Shown: positions 7,172 through 13,922 of the stretch, one piece after another | Layout of the letters: each line of letters begins with the position of its first letter | How positions within the stretch are numbered: the first letter of the stretch is position 1 | Assembly (NCBI GenBank): GCA_964458415.1 | Contig: CAYWIT010000017.1 | Span: 1-53,804 of the forward strand | Origin: CAYWIT01 sp964458415 | GTDB lineage: Bacteria > Pseudomonadota > Alphaproteobacteria > Micavibrionales > UBA2020 | Direction: 5' to 3' | Length of the DNA stretch: 53,804 nt | Notes under the pieces: model-generated | Databases searched by the model: none | Seen by the model: only the letters and a program-made list of their open reading frames with translations | Told to the model about the DNA's origin: nothing | Translations under genes and position numbers: made by a program

Positions 7172-8286
7172 TGACCTACACGATTGAAAACCGTCTGGCG
7201 CAGTTACCAGCAAAAACCGCCATGCCCTTCCGCCAGCTTTTGAGCGCAGGGCAAATTCCCGAAGATGTTATCCATACCGTCCTCGATGCCGGAGAGATTA
7301 CGGGTGATATTCCAAAACTGATAGGCTTTGCCGTGGGTTTCCTGCATTTACGCGCCCAAGGCGTTCCGGTGCATGACGTTATCCGCATGGCGAAGGCACA
7401 AAAACGCCGTATCAATCTGTCATGGGGCGCGAAGCGGTGGAAGGAAGAACATGACCGCCTTTCCCGCGCCGAAGCCTTGCAGCGCATGGCCGCCGAAAAT
7501 GTCCGCTACGATGTTTCAAAATACGAGAAGCATCTGCCGGAACGCTTTAGCGGCTATCTTATCCGCACCAGCCGCAGACTTGGCATGGAAGGCTTGCGGC
7601 AGCGTCATTGTGTCGCCAGCTATGACAGTCGCCTTAGAAATGGCGATTGCGCCATTGCTGCCGTTTTTGCGGACGGGCAGCGTTGGACGGTCGAATTACG
7701 GCTTACCAATGACCCCGAAGCCCCGTTGCGGATAGACCAGATAAAGACCCGCTATAACGGCCTTCCCCCTGCGTCTGTCCGGCAGCAGATACACAAGGCT
7801 TTGGGGATTGATTTGAAAAAATCAACGGGCGCGGCCTATCCCATCCGAGATACTATCTACATGGAGAATTTGCGCCGTGTTCTGCCTATTTTCCGCCAGC
7901 ATGGTATCGAAAAAGTAACCGTTTCCTTTAACGGTTATAGTGATAGTGGCTCTATCGAGGATGTTTCTTATGAGCCATGCGGAAATCCTGATGCGTTGAA
8001 GGCTCTGCCTGTCGAACATATCAGCACCTCAAGTTTCTTCGAGGACGGGGAATGGCGCAGAACCGCCACGCCGGAACAAACAACGCTTGAAGAAGCGATA
8101 GACGCGCTGACCAATGACTATCTCGAAGAAACAGGGGTTGATTGGTACAACAACGATGGCGGTTATGGCGAGCTGGTCATTGATGTGCAGGCGGGAACTG
8201 TGTCCTTGGAAGTGCAAGTCCGTTTCACGGATGAGCGCACAGAATATTCCGCCGAGCGCAATATAGAAACGGGCGAGGATATTTAA
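7171..8286 (+). CDS. PcfJ-like / DUF6878 fusion protein
   Basis: 371 aa from the ATG that overlaps the DUF6915 stop. The N-terminal ~220 residues resemble PcfJ-like proteins: LRQRHCVASYDSRLRNGDCAI, then a beta strand with WTVELRL and LRIDQIKTRYNGLPP, where His and Cys in RHCVASY are the conserved centre. The C-terminal ~140 residues match DUF6878: GIEKVTVSFNGYSDSGSIE, LEEAIDALTNDYLEETGVDWYNNDGGYGELVIDV. The two are normally separate families, so this looks like a natural fusion. PcfJ was named from a conjugative plasmid, but its role is not established. An intrinsic terminator follows. Confidence 0.7.
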   Translation: MTYTIENRLAQLPAKTAMPFRQLLSAGQIPEDVIHTVLDAGEITGDIPKLIGFAVGFLHLRAQGVPVHDVIRMAKAQKRRINLSWGAKRWKEEHDRLSRAEALQRMAAENVRYDVSKYEKHLPERFSGYLIRTSRRLGMEGLRQRHCVASYDSRLRNGDCAIAAVFADGQRWTVELRLTNDPEAPLRIDQIKTRYNGLPPASVRQQIHKALGIDLKKSTGAAYPIRDTIYMENLRRVLPIFRQHGIEKVTVSFNGYSDSGSIEDVSYEPCGNPDALKALPVEHISTSSFFEDGEWRRTATPEQTTLEEAIDALTNDYLEETGVDWYNNDGGYGELVIDVQAGTVSLEVQVRFTDERTEYSAERNIETGEDI

Positions 8287-8301
8287 TCCGAACCAAAGAT
8301 G

Positions 8302-8335
8302 AACCGTCCGATCTGAAAAGGTCGGGCGGTTTTCT
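8302..8335 (+). terminator. Intrinsic terminator after PcfJ/DUF6878 gene
   Basis: AACCGTCCGATCT (8302-8314) pairs with AGGTCGGGCGGTT (8319-8331) with a GAAA-type loop and a T-rich tail. Its stem is nearly the same as the 6485 terminator, so the two gene ends are probably related by duplication. Confidence 0.8.
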
Positions 8336-8348
8336 TATGACTTTTCGG

Positions 8349-8600
8349 GCGCGGGATGCGGACGCCCCGCCCTGGCGGGGCGAAGCTGTTTTGTGTTTTG
8401 CCCCCTTCGGGCCGGTCGTCAAGGCCGGAATCCAAAAAATAGTCGAACAGATTCCCGCTTTCCGTCGCTGCGCTAGGAAAGACAAGAATCTTTCGCCGAT
8501 TTTTCGGACAAGCCCTTCTGCGAAGGGTTCCAACCTTGACCCCCTCCCCCCGCTTTGTCGGCCGCTTTGCGGCGCTTCTAGGAAAAGAAGCGCAACCCCA
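8349..8600 (+). promoter_or_regulatory. Long fold-back element, copy C
   Basis: Starts GGCGCGGGATGCGGACGCC and a GCCCCCTTCGGGC hairpin, as in copy B. Stems are GTCAAGG/CCTTGAC (8418-8424 with 8534-8540), GGAA/TTCC below it, and the apical AGATTC..CTTTCC with GGAAAG..GAATCT (8449-8463 with 8476-8491) around CGCTGCGCT. The 3' part CCCCCTCCCCCCGCTTTGT, GGCCGC/GCGGC and CTAGGAAAAGAAGCGC matches copies A and B closely. Confidence 0.5.
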
Positions 8601-8620
8601 ATTTTAAAGGAGCAAAGCAA

Positions 8621-9517
8621 ATGACCACCAACCGCGCAGACATTTATCAAACCGTAACTGACACCATCATCGAGGCGATTGAAAACGGGATTTCCGGCAA
8701 GTTTGAAATGCCGTGGCATCAAATAAATCGCATCCCCGAAAACGCGAAAACAGGGAATTGCTATCAGGGCATCAATATCCCCCTGCTTTGGGTTTATCAG
8801 ATCAAGAAACATTACGCCCTGCCTGTTTGGGCGACGTACAAACAATGGGCGGAACTTGGCGCACAGGTGAAGAAAGGCGAGAAAGGCGCGCCGATCGTTT
8901 TCTACAAATCGTTTGAAGTCGAAGGCGAAAACGAAGGCGATGACCTGCAAACCCGTCGTTTTGCGCGTCATTCCACTGTATTCAATGCCGAGCAGGTGGA
9001 AGGCTATGACGTTGCTGCAGAACTTGAAGCCCCCGCCCCTTCCCTGATCGAAAATATTGGCGCGGCTGATTTACTTGTAAATCAGACAGGCGCGGATATT
9101 CGGCATCAAGGCGGACAAGCCTTTTATTTGCCCTCAATGGATTATATCGCCATGCCCCCGCGCGATATGTTCAAGGACACATCGACCAGCACCGCGACGG
9201 AAAATTATTACAGTGTGTTGTTCCATGAACTCACCCACTGGACAGGCGCGAAGCATCGCCTTGACCGTTTGAATGACGATAAATTCGGCGGGAAAGATTA
9301 CGCTTTCGAGGAGCTGATTGCCGAACTAGGCGCGGCCATGTGCTGCGCGGCAACTGGCGTTACATCTTCGCCCCGCGAAGATCATGCGCGGTACATCCAC
9401 AACTGGCTGAAAGCCCTGAAAAGTGACAAGCGGTTTATTTTTTCCGCCGCGTCACAGGCGCAAAAGGCCGTTGATTTCCTCTTTTCCCAACAACAAGCGG
9501 CAGCACTCGCCGCCTAG
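8621..9517 (+). CDS. ardC: ArdC-family antirestriction protein
   Basis: 298 aa. The N-terminal ~125 residues are the ArdC single-stranded-DNA-binding domain (DIYQTVTDTIIEAIE, then YQGINIPLLWVYQ, WATYKQWAELGAQVKKGEKG). The C-terminal half is a zincin-like metalloprotease with H202-E203-L-T-H206 and following AKHRLDR. ArdC proteins protect incoming DNA from type I/II restriction and bind ssDNA; on IncW plasmids ArdC acts during establishment. Both domains and the catalytic motif are complete and length is normal. The SD is AAAGGAG. Element C precedes it, which fits early expression in a recipient. Confidence 0.93.
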   Translation: MTTNRADIYQTVTDTIIEAIENGISGKFEMPWHQINRIPENAKTGNCYQGINIPLLWVYQIKKHYALPVWATYKQWAELGAQVKKGEKGAPIVFYKSFEVEGENEGDDLQTRRFARHSTVFNAEQVEGYDVAAELEAPAPSLIENIGAADLLVNQTGADIRHQGGQAFYLPSMDYIAMPPRDMFKDTSTSTATENYYSVLFHELTHWTGAKHRLDRLNDDKFGGKDYAFEELIAELGAAMCCAATGVTSSPREDHARYIHNWLKALKSDKRFIFSAASQAQKAVDFLFSQQQAAALAA

Positions 9518-9527
9518 TCCATCGTCA

Positions 9528-9565
9528 TAGCAAGGTAGCAACATAGGCACGTTGCTACCTTGCTA
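9528..9565. promoter_or_regulatory. Perfect 15-bp inverted repeat upstream of the 157-aa gene
   Basis: TAGCAAGGTAGCAAC (9528-9542) and GTTGCTACCTTGCTA (9551-9565) are exact inverted repeats with an 8-bp spacer between ardC and the next gene. No T-run follows. The word TTGCTA/TAGCAA recurs at 10.1-10.5 kb and 11.2 kb around parA, so this is likely a binding site of the same partition or regulatory protein. Confidence 0.5.
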
Positions 9566-9594
9566 CTTAAACAAAATCGCAAGGAGATTATATC

Positions 9595-10068
9595 ATGCAA
9601 AACACAACAGCCGCCGCCCCTGCCCCGAAACCCACTTACAGCCTGCTTTGGGATGAGTCCGCCATCATTGACGACAAGGCCAAGGATTTGCTGGAATCCG
9701 GCATCGCGGAAACGGAAAGCGAAGCCTTTGAGATGGCTTCGCTTGACTATGATTTCATCGAATGGGAATTCGATGATTTTCTGGAAGAATTTGGGCGCAT
9801 CCTGCACCGGATTTCTTCCAAAGGGCAGTATTTTGTCGAGGGCGAAAATATGGGCTGGCGGCATCTGTCCGGCTGGGCGATTGTTGAGGCCGAGGACGCC
9901 CGCGCCTTCATGTCCAGAGCCTTCCCGAAAACGTCAGACTGGACATTGCGCGGGCAGTTTGACCGCAAACGCCGCGTCCTAACCTATACGCTATCCCACC
10001 ATGACGCGCCGACCGGCGAGTTTTATACGGTGCGCGCTTGTCGTGCGGAAGATCGGCGGCGGCAATAG
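9595..10068 (+). CDS. Hypothetical acidic protein (157 aa)
   Basis: Starts after AAGGAGA, a strong ribosome site. The first ~60 residues after a Pro/Ala-rich lead are very acidic and helical (DDKAKDLLESGIAETESEAFEMASLDYDFIEWEFDDFLEEF). The second half is mixed alpha-beta with WRHLSGWAIVEAEDARAF and WTLRGQFDRKRRVLTYTLSHHDAPTGEFY. I do not recognise the family. An acidic DNA-mimic role, as for some antirestriction proteins, is conceivable from the charge alone and is not shown. It sits between ardC and parA. Confidence 0.7.
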   Translation: MQNTTAAAPAPKPTYSLLWDESAIIDDKAKDLLESGIAETESEAFEMASLDYDFIEWEFDDFLEEFGRILHRISSKGQYFVEGENMGWRHLSGWAIVEAEDARAFMSRAFPKTSDWTLRGQFDRKRRVLTYTLSHHDAPTGEFYTVRACRAEDRRRQ

Positions 10069-10100
10069 CCGCCCCGCCTTCCGGCGGTCAGTGTTTGACA

Positions 10101-10138
10101 ATCATGGCCACATAGCAAGATTGCTATGTGGCCATGAT
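10101..10138. repeat. Near-perfect 38-bp palindrome
   Basis: ATCATGGCCACATAGCAA (10101-10118) and TTGCTATGTGGCCATGAT (10121-10138) are exact 18-bp inverted repeats with two bases between them. There is no U-run. It contains the TAGCAA/TTGCTA word shared by the other repeats around parA. Confidence 0.7.
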
Positions 10139-10183
10139 GTTCCATTATAGGCGTGAGAACGCGCCGAGTAGCTGGAAACATAT

Positions 10184-10286
10184 ATAAGAAGCAACATAAG
10201 CAAGATTGCGGAATAAGCGCGCAGGGCTTCGCTCTATGCCGCAGAAAATAAGGATTGTTTATAAACTTGCTTATGTTGCTTCTTAT
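10184..10286. repeat. 21-bp inverted repeats flanking a 61-bp loop
   Basis: The left arm at 10184-10204 (centre GCAACATAAGCAAG) is exactly complementary to the right arm at 10266-10286 (centre CTTGCTTATGTTGC). The 61-bp interval contains smaller GC stems. Together with the 9528, 10101 and 11230 repeats it forms a centromere-like or operator array around parA. Confidence 0.65.
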
Positions 10287-10329
10287 GCGGGTTTGTCACT
10301 TTCCGGTTTTCAGGCGGCGGGTGTGTCTG

Positions 10330-10506
10330 GTCATACTTGTTTATGTATGCACTTACACAAGTATGTAAGAAGCTACATTGCTACTTTACTAACTGCTCAC
10401 GTTGTTATATCGTCATGTTGTCTGGTTGCTTATTCGCTATGTGGCTATCTGCTCATGAAGCAACCTGCATACTTACCAATGTTGCTATTCAGCAAGGAGC
10501 GCCATC
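10330..10506. repeat. Iteron-like repeat array upstream of parA
   Basis: This non-coding stretch holds CATACTTGT/ACAAGTATG as an inverted pair, CATACTTAC near 10470, and many copies of short words such as GTTGCT, TTGCTAC, GCTACATTGCTAC and GCAAC, ending at the parA ribosome site (GCAAGGAGCGCC). The base use differs from the genes on both sides. It is a good candidate for the partition site and parA promoter region; no strong -35/-10 pair was identified. Confidence 0.5.
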
Positions 10507-11214
10507 ATGGTTTATATCGTTACAGTTTCCACCAGCAAAGGCGGTGCGGGCAAGACCAGCACAACAATGGGATTGGCCGATTATTGGTCAAACCGCGGAT
10601 TGCGTGTCGGTTTGATCGACACCGACCCGAACCGCAGCCTTGCCCGTTGGATTGAAAAGGGCCGCGAAAAGGGCGAATTCGCTGATATAGCGTTCCAGCA
10701 TGAGCCGGACGACAAGAAGATTATCGCAACTGCGCGGGAATTATCGCGGGATTCTGACGTTCTACTGATTGACGTAGCGGGGATTGCCTCGGTTTCCTTG
10801 CTCAAGGCGGCCGGAATCGCGGATTTGGTTATTATTCCCGCGCAGCCGAACGAAGATGATTTCCTAGAGGCGATCAATACGCGGAACATCGTCCGGGAAG
10901 CAATGGAGCTGACGGATCGTGCTGTGGCCTGCAAGACCGTTATCACGCGGGCGCGGCCTGGGACTGTGGTGCTGAAACATATTCTTGCACAGCTTGAAAA
11001 GCTCAAATTTCCGCTGTTTGAAACTGTTTTGTATGAGCGCACGGTTTTCCCGCAGGCTCGTTTCATGGGGCAGACGCCGATCGGTTATGCGCCGGGCAGC
11101 GACGGCGCCAAGAATATCGCCGAGTTTGGTGATGAAGTGATGGGGATGCTGACAACGATGCGCGCACAGAAGGAAACGCAAGCAAAACAATCGGATTCCA
11201 GTGTTGCTGCATAA
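10507..11214 (+). CDS. parA: ParA-family partition ATPase
   Basis: 235 aa. A deviant Walker A motif KGGAGKTST occurs at residues 11-19 with the signature lysine, followed by IDTDPNRSLARW (switch I) and VLLIDVAGIAS (Walker B). The protein has no N-terminal HTH, so it is the short type Ib class, in which a small separate DNA-binding protein represses the operon. It drives segregation of plasmid copies over the nucleoid. The SD is AAGGAG. The repeat array upstream and the small downstream gene complete a likely par operon. Confidence 0.9.
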   Translation: MVYIVTVSTSKGGAGKTSTTMGLADYWSNRGLRVGLIDTDPNRSLARWIEKGREKGEFADIAFQHEPDDKKIIATARELSRDSDVLLIDVAGIASVSLLKAAGIADLVIIPAQPNEDDFLEAINTRNIVREAMELTDRAVACKTVITRARPGTVVLKHILAQLEKLKFPLFETVLYERTVFPQARFMGQTPIGYAPGSDGAKNIAEFGDEVMGMLTTMRAQKETQAKQSDSSVAA

Positions 11215-11225
11215 GAAGTTATGTG

Positions 11226-11262
11226 CTTATATTGCTATGTAGCAACTTAAGCAGATTGCTGA
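11226..11262. repeat. TTGCTA-type repeat between parA and its partner
   Basis: ATTGCTATGTAGCAAC includes the inverted TTGCTA-TG-TAGCAA, flanked by CTTAAGCAG and GCTTATATTGC words that match the array upstream of parA. A binding site inside the operon suggests that the RHH-like protein contacts both sides of parA. Confidence 0.45.
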
Positions 11263-11275
11263 AAGGTGATTTAAA

Positions 11276-11581
11276 ATGGCTAAAAAACTTGATGATGTGG
11301 CTGTAAAGGTTGCTGACGACGACCGTTTCGATCGTTTCGAGGAACGGTTATCAAAAGGGAAGACGGCCTTGCCCAGTATCTCGCCGGCGCGTCCTTCTCG
11401 TCAGATCGAGCGGCGCAACAGTTCGCTTTCCATGCCCGTTTACGTTTGGGATCTTCTGGCGGATGCGGCCCATAAAGAAAAAGACCCTCAGAACATCTTT
11501 GTCATGAAAGCCCTGAAAGCGGCCGGCCTGCCGATCCATGATGAAGATTTGATCGATCCGCGCAAAATCAGAAACAAGTAA
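11276..11581 (+). CDS. Small RHH-like partition/centromere-binding protein
   Basis: 101 aa, 61 bp after parA. The N-terminal half is charged and probably disordered. The C-terminal part RRNSSLSMPVYVWDLLADAAHKEKDPQNIFVMKALKAAGL has the strand-helix-helix pattern of ribbon-helix-helix proteins. This is the expected layout of a ParG/omega-like partner of a short ParA: a flexible tail stimulates the ATPase and the RHH dimer binds repeats. The assignment rests on context and predicted fold. The SD AAAGGTGA is at normal spacing. Confidence 0.65.
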   Translation: MAKKLDDVAVKVADDDRFDRFEERLSKGKTALPSISPARPSRQIERRNSSLSMPVYVWDLLADAAHKEKDPQNIFVMKALKAAGLPIHDEDLIDPRKIRNK

Positions 11582-11593
11582 AAGGGTAGGGGG

Positions 11594-11690
11594 GCGTGCC
11601 GGGCCGTTGGCCCGACCAGGCTCTACTCGCTTCGCTCACCGAACCCCGCCAAGGCGGGTTTCGGCCCATTCGGGTAACGATCCTTCACGC
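11594..11690 (+). ncRNA. Compact multi-stem element, copy 2 (E2)
   Basis: GCGTG (11594-11598) and CACGC (11686-11690) close CGGGCC/GGCCCG (11600-11605 with 11609-11614), the conserved ACCAGGCTCTA, a short CG arm, CCGAACCCCGCC with GGCGGGTTTCGG, and GGCCCATTCGGG. It is a shorter copy of E1 lacking a ~20-nt GC arm. Conserved single-stranded words combined with swapped stem sequences favour a functional fold. Confidence 0.45.
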
Positions 11691-11738
11691 ATTTTCCCAA
11701 GCAATGTCAATTATATAACCCATTGTATTCACAGGGAA

Positions 11739-11754
11739 AGTTTCACGTGAAACA
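11739..11754. promoter_or_regulatory. parS: parS-like site (chromosomal consensus)
   Basis: AGTTTCACGTGAAACA matches the near-universal bacterial parS TGTTTCACGTGAAACA at 15 of 16 positions, including the whole 14-bp palindrome GTTTCACGTGAAAC. A further half site CGTGAAAC follows 5 bp later. A 14-bp exact match of this kind is very unlikely by chance in 54 kb. It lies just after the parA operon, between elements E2 and D. Confidence 0.8.
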
Positions 11755-11849
11755 CTCGTGAAACTTCTTTGCCCTGGCTTTCCGACCGGCTGAATTTTTA
11801 GGAAGTAAGTATCTGGTGTCCTGTCTTTGACAGGGCATTTTTTGTTTTA

Positions 11850-12045
11850 AGGGCTAAGGGCCGTCGGCCCTCGCGCGCGCAAGGGTAAAGGCGCTTCGCT
11901 TCCGATTTTTTGACAATTTTCCCCTTGCCCGCAAGCGGGCAATTCCTCGCGGCCGCTTCGCTCCAAAATTCTCAAAAAATCGCCCTTGCACTTGCTACCC
12001 CCACCCTCGGCGGGAGCCAAGGGTGCATGACGCACCCTTTTCCAA
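11850..12045 (+). promoter_or_regulatory. Long fold-back element, copy D
   Basis: A GGGCC/GGCCC hairpin is followed by an outer stem GCAAGGG/CCCTTGC (11879-11885 with 11983-11989), the side hairpin GGCGCTTCGCTTCC, and an 18-nt inner stem starting CGATTTTTTGACAATTTT (11903-11920) that pairs at 17 of 18 positions with 11965-11982. A GCCCGCAAGCGGGC hairpin is at the apex. The layout is as in copies A, B, C and F. The inner stem contains TTGACA, a consensus -35 word. Confidence 0.5.
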
Positions 12046-12062
12046 TTTTAAGGAGGAAAGAA

Positions 12063-12314
12063 ATGAGCCTAACACCTACACCGCAGTTAATCCAAAGCCC
12101 TGCAATTCTGGCTATCCCGCCAGCTAAAAGCCTTTTTGCCATCCGGTTTCAAAAGACGGAGCAATTCCGCATCGAGGTTTTAGCCCGTAACGCAGACGAA
12201 GCCTTTGCAGAGGCCGTTAAGCTATTCCAGACGGACGAGGGCAGGGCGCAGCTTCTAACCTCAATGCTGGATTATTTCACGGCTGAAAACCTGACCAAAG
12301 CGCGGGGAGAATAA
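12063..12314 (+). CDS. Hypothetical protein (83 aa)
   Basis: Starts after AAGGAGGAAAG. A Pro/Gln-rich lead of ~25 residues precedes FAIRFQKTEQFRIEVLARNADEAFAEAVKLFQ, a beta-strand then helix pattern, and a helical end. I do not recognise the family. It begins a three-gene unit with the DUF6876 and TOPRIM genes and ends 2 bp before the former. Confidence 0.65.
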   Translation: MSLTPTPQLIQSPAILAIPPAKSLFAIRFQKTEQFRIEVLARNADEAFAEAVKLFQTDEGRAQLLTSMLDYFTAENLTKARGE

Positions 12315-12316
12315 TC

Positions 12317-12700
12317 ATGGAAACAATGAACGCCACTCAAAAAGCCGCCTACCTGAAAAGCGAATTGCGGAATTTCTGCGGAACGACTGTATGGTTTCGG
12401 CATCCTCTTTTCCGTAAATTCATTTACACCGAAGGCGTACAGTTTTTGGCGGAGGAAGCGGGCGCATACTGGCTAACAGATATGATTTTCGGTTTTCAGG
12501 AAAAACTTGAAATCAGACAGGCCGGATATTTTCAGGCATGGGAATTGACCGTCAATGAGAACAAGACCGCCACCCTGACCTGCGAAAACGGCGATTGTGA
12601 TGTTGTCTTTACCCATCACCTGACCCACACGGATTTTCCCTTGCCAAAAATCAGGATGTTTCTAATCCACGACACCCTGCTTTTGACCAGTGAATACTAA
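12317..12700 (+). CDS. DUF6876 family protein
   Basis: 127 aa. VWFRHPLFRKFIYTEGVQFLAEEAGAYWLTDMIF and the end FPLPKIRMFLIHDTLLLTSEY are the pattern I associate with DUF6876, a plasmid and phage family of unknown function with many conserved aromatics. No catalytic residues are evident. It starts 2 bp after the preceding stop and ends 10 bp before the TOPRIM gene, so the three are one operon. Confidence 0.72.
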   Translation: METMNATQKAAYLKSELRNFCGTTVWFRHPLFRKFIYTEGVQFLAEEAGAYWLTDMIFGFQEKLEIRQAGYFQAWELTVNENKTATLTCENGDCDVVFTHHLTHTDFPLPKIRMFLIHDTLLLTSEY

Positions 12701-12710
12701 GGGGGCGGTT

Positions 12711-13628
12711 ATGCAAAAATACGACTTCGCCGCTTTCAAGCAATCCGTAAACCTTAGCCAATATGCGGCAGGGCAGGGCTATGAGCTGGACAGGAAGAAA
12801 TCCACCAGATCATCCCTTGTCATGCGCCAAGCGGCCACAGGGGATAAAATCATCGTTTCCAAGAAGGGCGCGAACTGGGTTTATTTTTCCGTGTCCAATG
12901 ACGCAGACAACGGAACGATTGTGGACTTTATCGCAAACCGCACCGCCAAGACCTTGCCGGAGATCGGCAAGGAACTGGCCGCATGGACAGGCGGGGCAGG
13001 GGTTTTGCCCGTCTATGCCCTGCCGGACGTTCAGGAACAGGTTTACGACCGCACGCGCATCACAAAGGCTTTCAGATGGATGAAGCCCACCACGGCCCAC
13101 CCGTATCTGATAAACGAGCGCAGAATCCCCGCCGATGTTCTGAATCATCCCCGCTTTGCCGGACGGGTTTTTCAAGACAGTTACGGAAACGCCGTTTTCC
13201 CGCATGAGGACGGGCAGGGGGTTTGTGGCCTTGAACTGAAAAACGCCGATAAAGGGGTTTTCATGCGTGGGAGCGAGAAAGCCCTATGGCTTGGCAATAT
13301 CGACCCCGCCGACACGGTTTTAACTCTCGGTGAGGCGGCTATCGACGCTTTAAGCCACTTCGCCCTATTCAGACCACAGGGCGCATCCTATGGGGCTGTA
13401 TCGGGCGGCATGAAGGACAAGCAGTTTGATTTTCTTATGGCAATCATCGGGAAGATGCCTAAGTTGGAAAAAATCATCCTTGCCGTGGACAATGACGAGG
13501 GCGGCGAGAAAATCGCCAGCCGGATTGAAACCTACCTTGCGGGGAAATTCGCGGGGGAGATTGTCCGGCACGTTCCCGAATGGGAGGGCATGGACTGGAA
13601 CGAGGTTCTAAAAATGATGCCCTACTAA
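12711..13628 (+). CDS. DUF3991 / TOPRIM-domain primase-like protein
   Basis: 305 aa. An earlier in-frame ATG at 12690 would overlap the previous gene; ATG 12711 follows GGGGGCGG and gives the usual start MQKYDFAAFKQSVNLSQYA. The middle (FRWMKPTTAHPYLINERRIPADVL, then FPHEDGQGVCGLELKN) is DUF3991-like. The C-terminal TOPRIM fold has the catalytic Glu in LTLGEAAIDAL and the acidic AVDNDEGGE. There is no zinc finger and no RNA-polymerase domain, so full primase activity is uncertain. Such proteins are common on conjugative elements and may prime or process the entering strand. A strong terminator follows. Confidence 0.82.
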   Translation: MQKYDFAAFKQSVNLSQYAAGQGYELDRKKSTRSSLVMRQAATGDKIIVSKKGANWVYFSVSNDADNGTIVDFIANRTAKTLPEIGKELAAWTGGAGVLPVYALPDVQEQVYDRTRITKAFRWMKPTTAHPYLINERRIPADVLNHPRFAGRVFQDSYGNAVFPHEDGQGVCGLELKNADKGVFMRGSEKALWLGNIDPADTVLTLGEAAIDALSHFALFRPQGASYGAVSGGMKDKQFDFLMAIIGKMPKLEKIILAVDNDEGGEKIASRIETYLAGKFAGEIVRHVPEWEGMDWNEVLKMMPY

Positions 13629-13656
13629 ACCACCGCCAGAAAAAGCAGCTTCACGA

Positions 13657-13686
13657 AAACCGCCCCTCACCGGGCGGTTTTTTTTT
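13657..13686 (+). terminator. Intrinsic terminator after the TOPRIM operon
   Basis: AAACCGCCC and GGGCGGTTT form a perfect 9-bp stem with a short loop and an eight- to nine-T run. It closes the rightward leading-region transcription before the relaxase promoter region. Confidence 0.9.
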
Positions 13687-13786
13687 GCGTCTGGAAAAAC
13701 CGGCGCGGCAGGCCTGGCAGCGACCGGCGGCACGATCGACAGGGGACATGGGGGAGGAATAAGGGGCTAAGGGAGTAGGGAAACAA

Positions 13787-13922
13787 GATAAAAGATATAA
13801 ATTGCATTTATATGAATATATTTGTTTTTATTGTAGAAAATTCAAGTTATAGAATATTGCAATAGGTGAAAATAAGTTGTATGGTAGGGAAGGTTTAAAA
13901 CGCGATTTTTGCGGATGAAATT
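13787..13922. other. AT-rich region ahead of the relaxase: candidate oriT
   Basis: The ~230 bp between the terminator and the relaxase contain an AT-rich block with ATATAAAT-TGC-ATTTATAT (13795-13813) and the 10-bp palindrome TATTGCAATA (13855-13864). An oriT usually lies directly upstream of a relaxase of this family and often has AT-rich inverted repeats. I could not pick out a nic consensus (such as ATCCTG), so this is positional inference. Confidence 0.35.

Noticed and set aside
6530..8600. Elements A-C as insertion sequences or a CRISPR array
   Set aside because: There is no transposase, no target duplication, and the copies are not evenly spaced identical repeats; only loops and 3' ends are conserved while stems covary.
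8225..8971. Reverse open frame of ~250 codons over element C and the ardC start
   Set aside because: Antisense to the ArdC ssDNA-binding domain and to a terminator; no recognisable domain.
10206..10655. Forward open frame upstream of and overlapping parA
   Set aside because: It is low-complexity, made from the repeat array, enters parA in the wrong frame and lacks a ribosome site.
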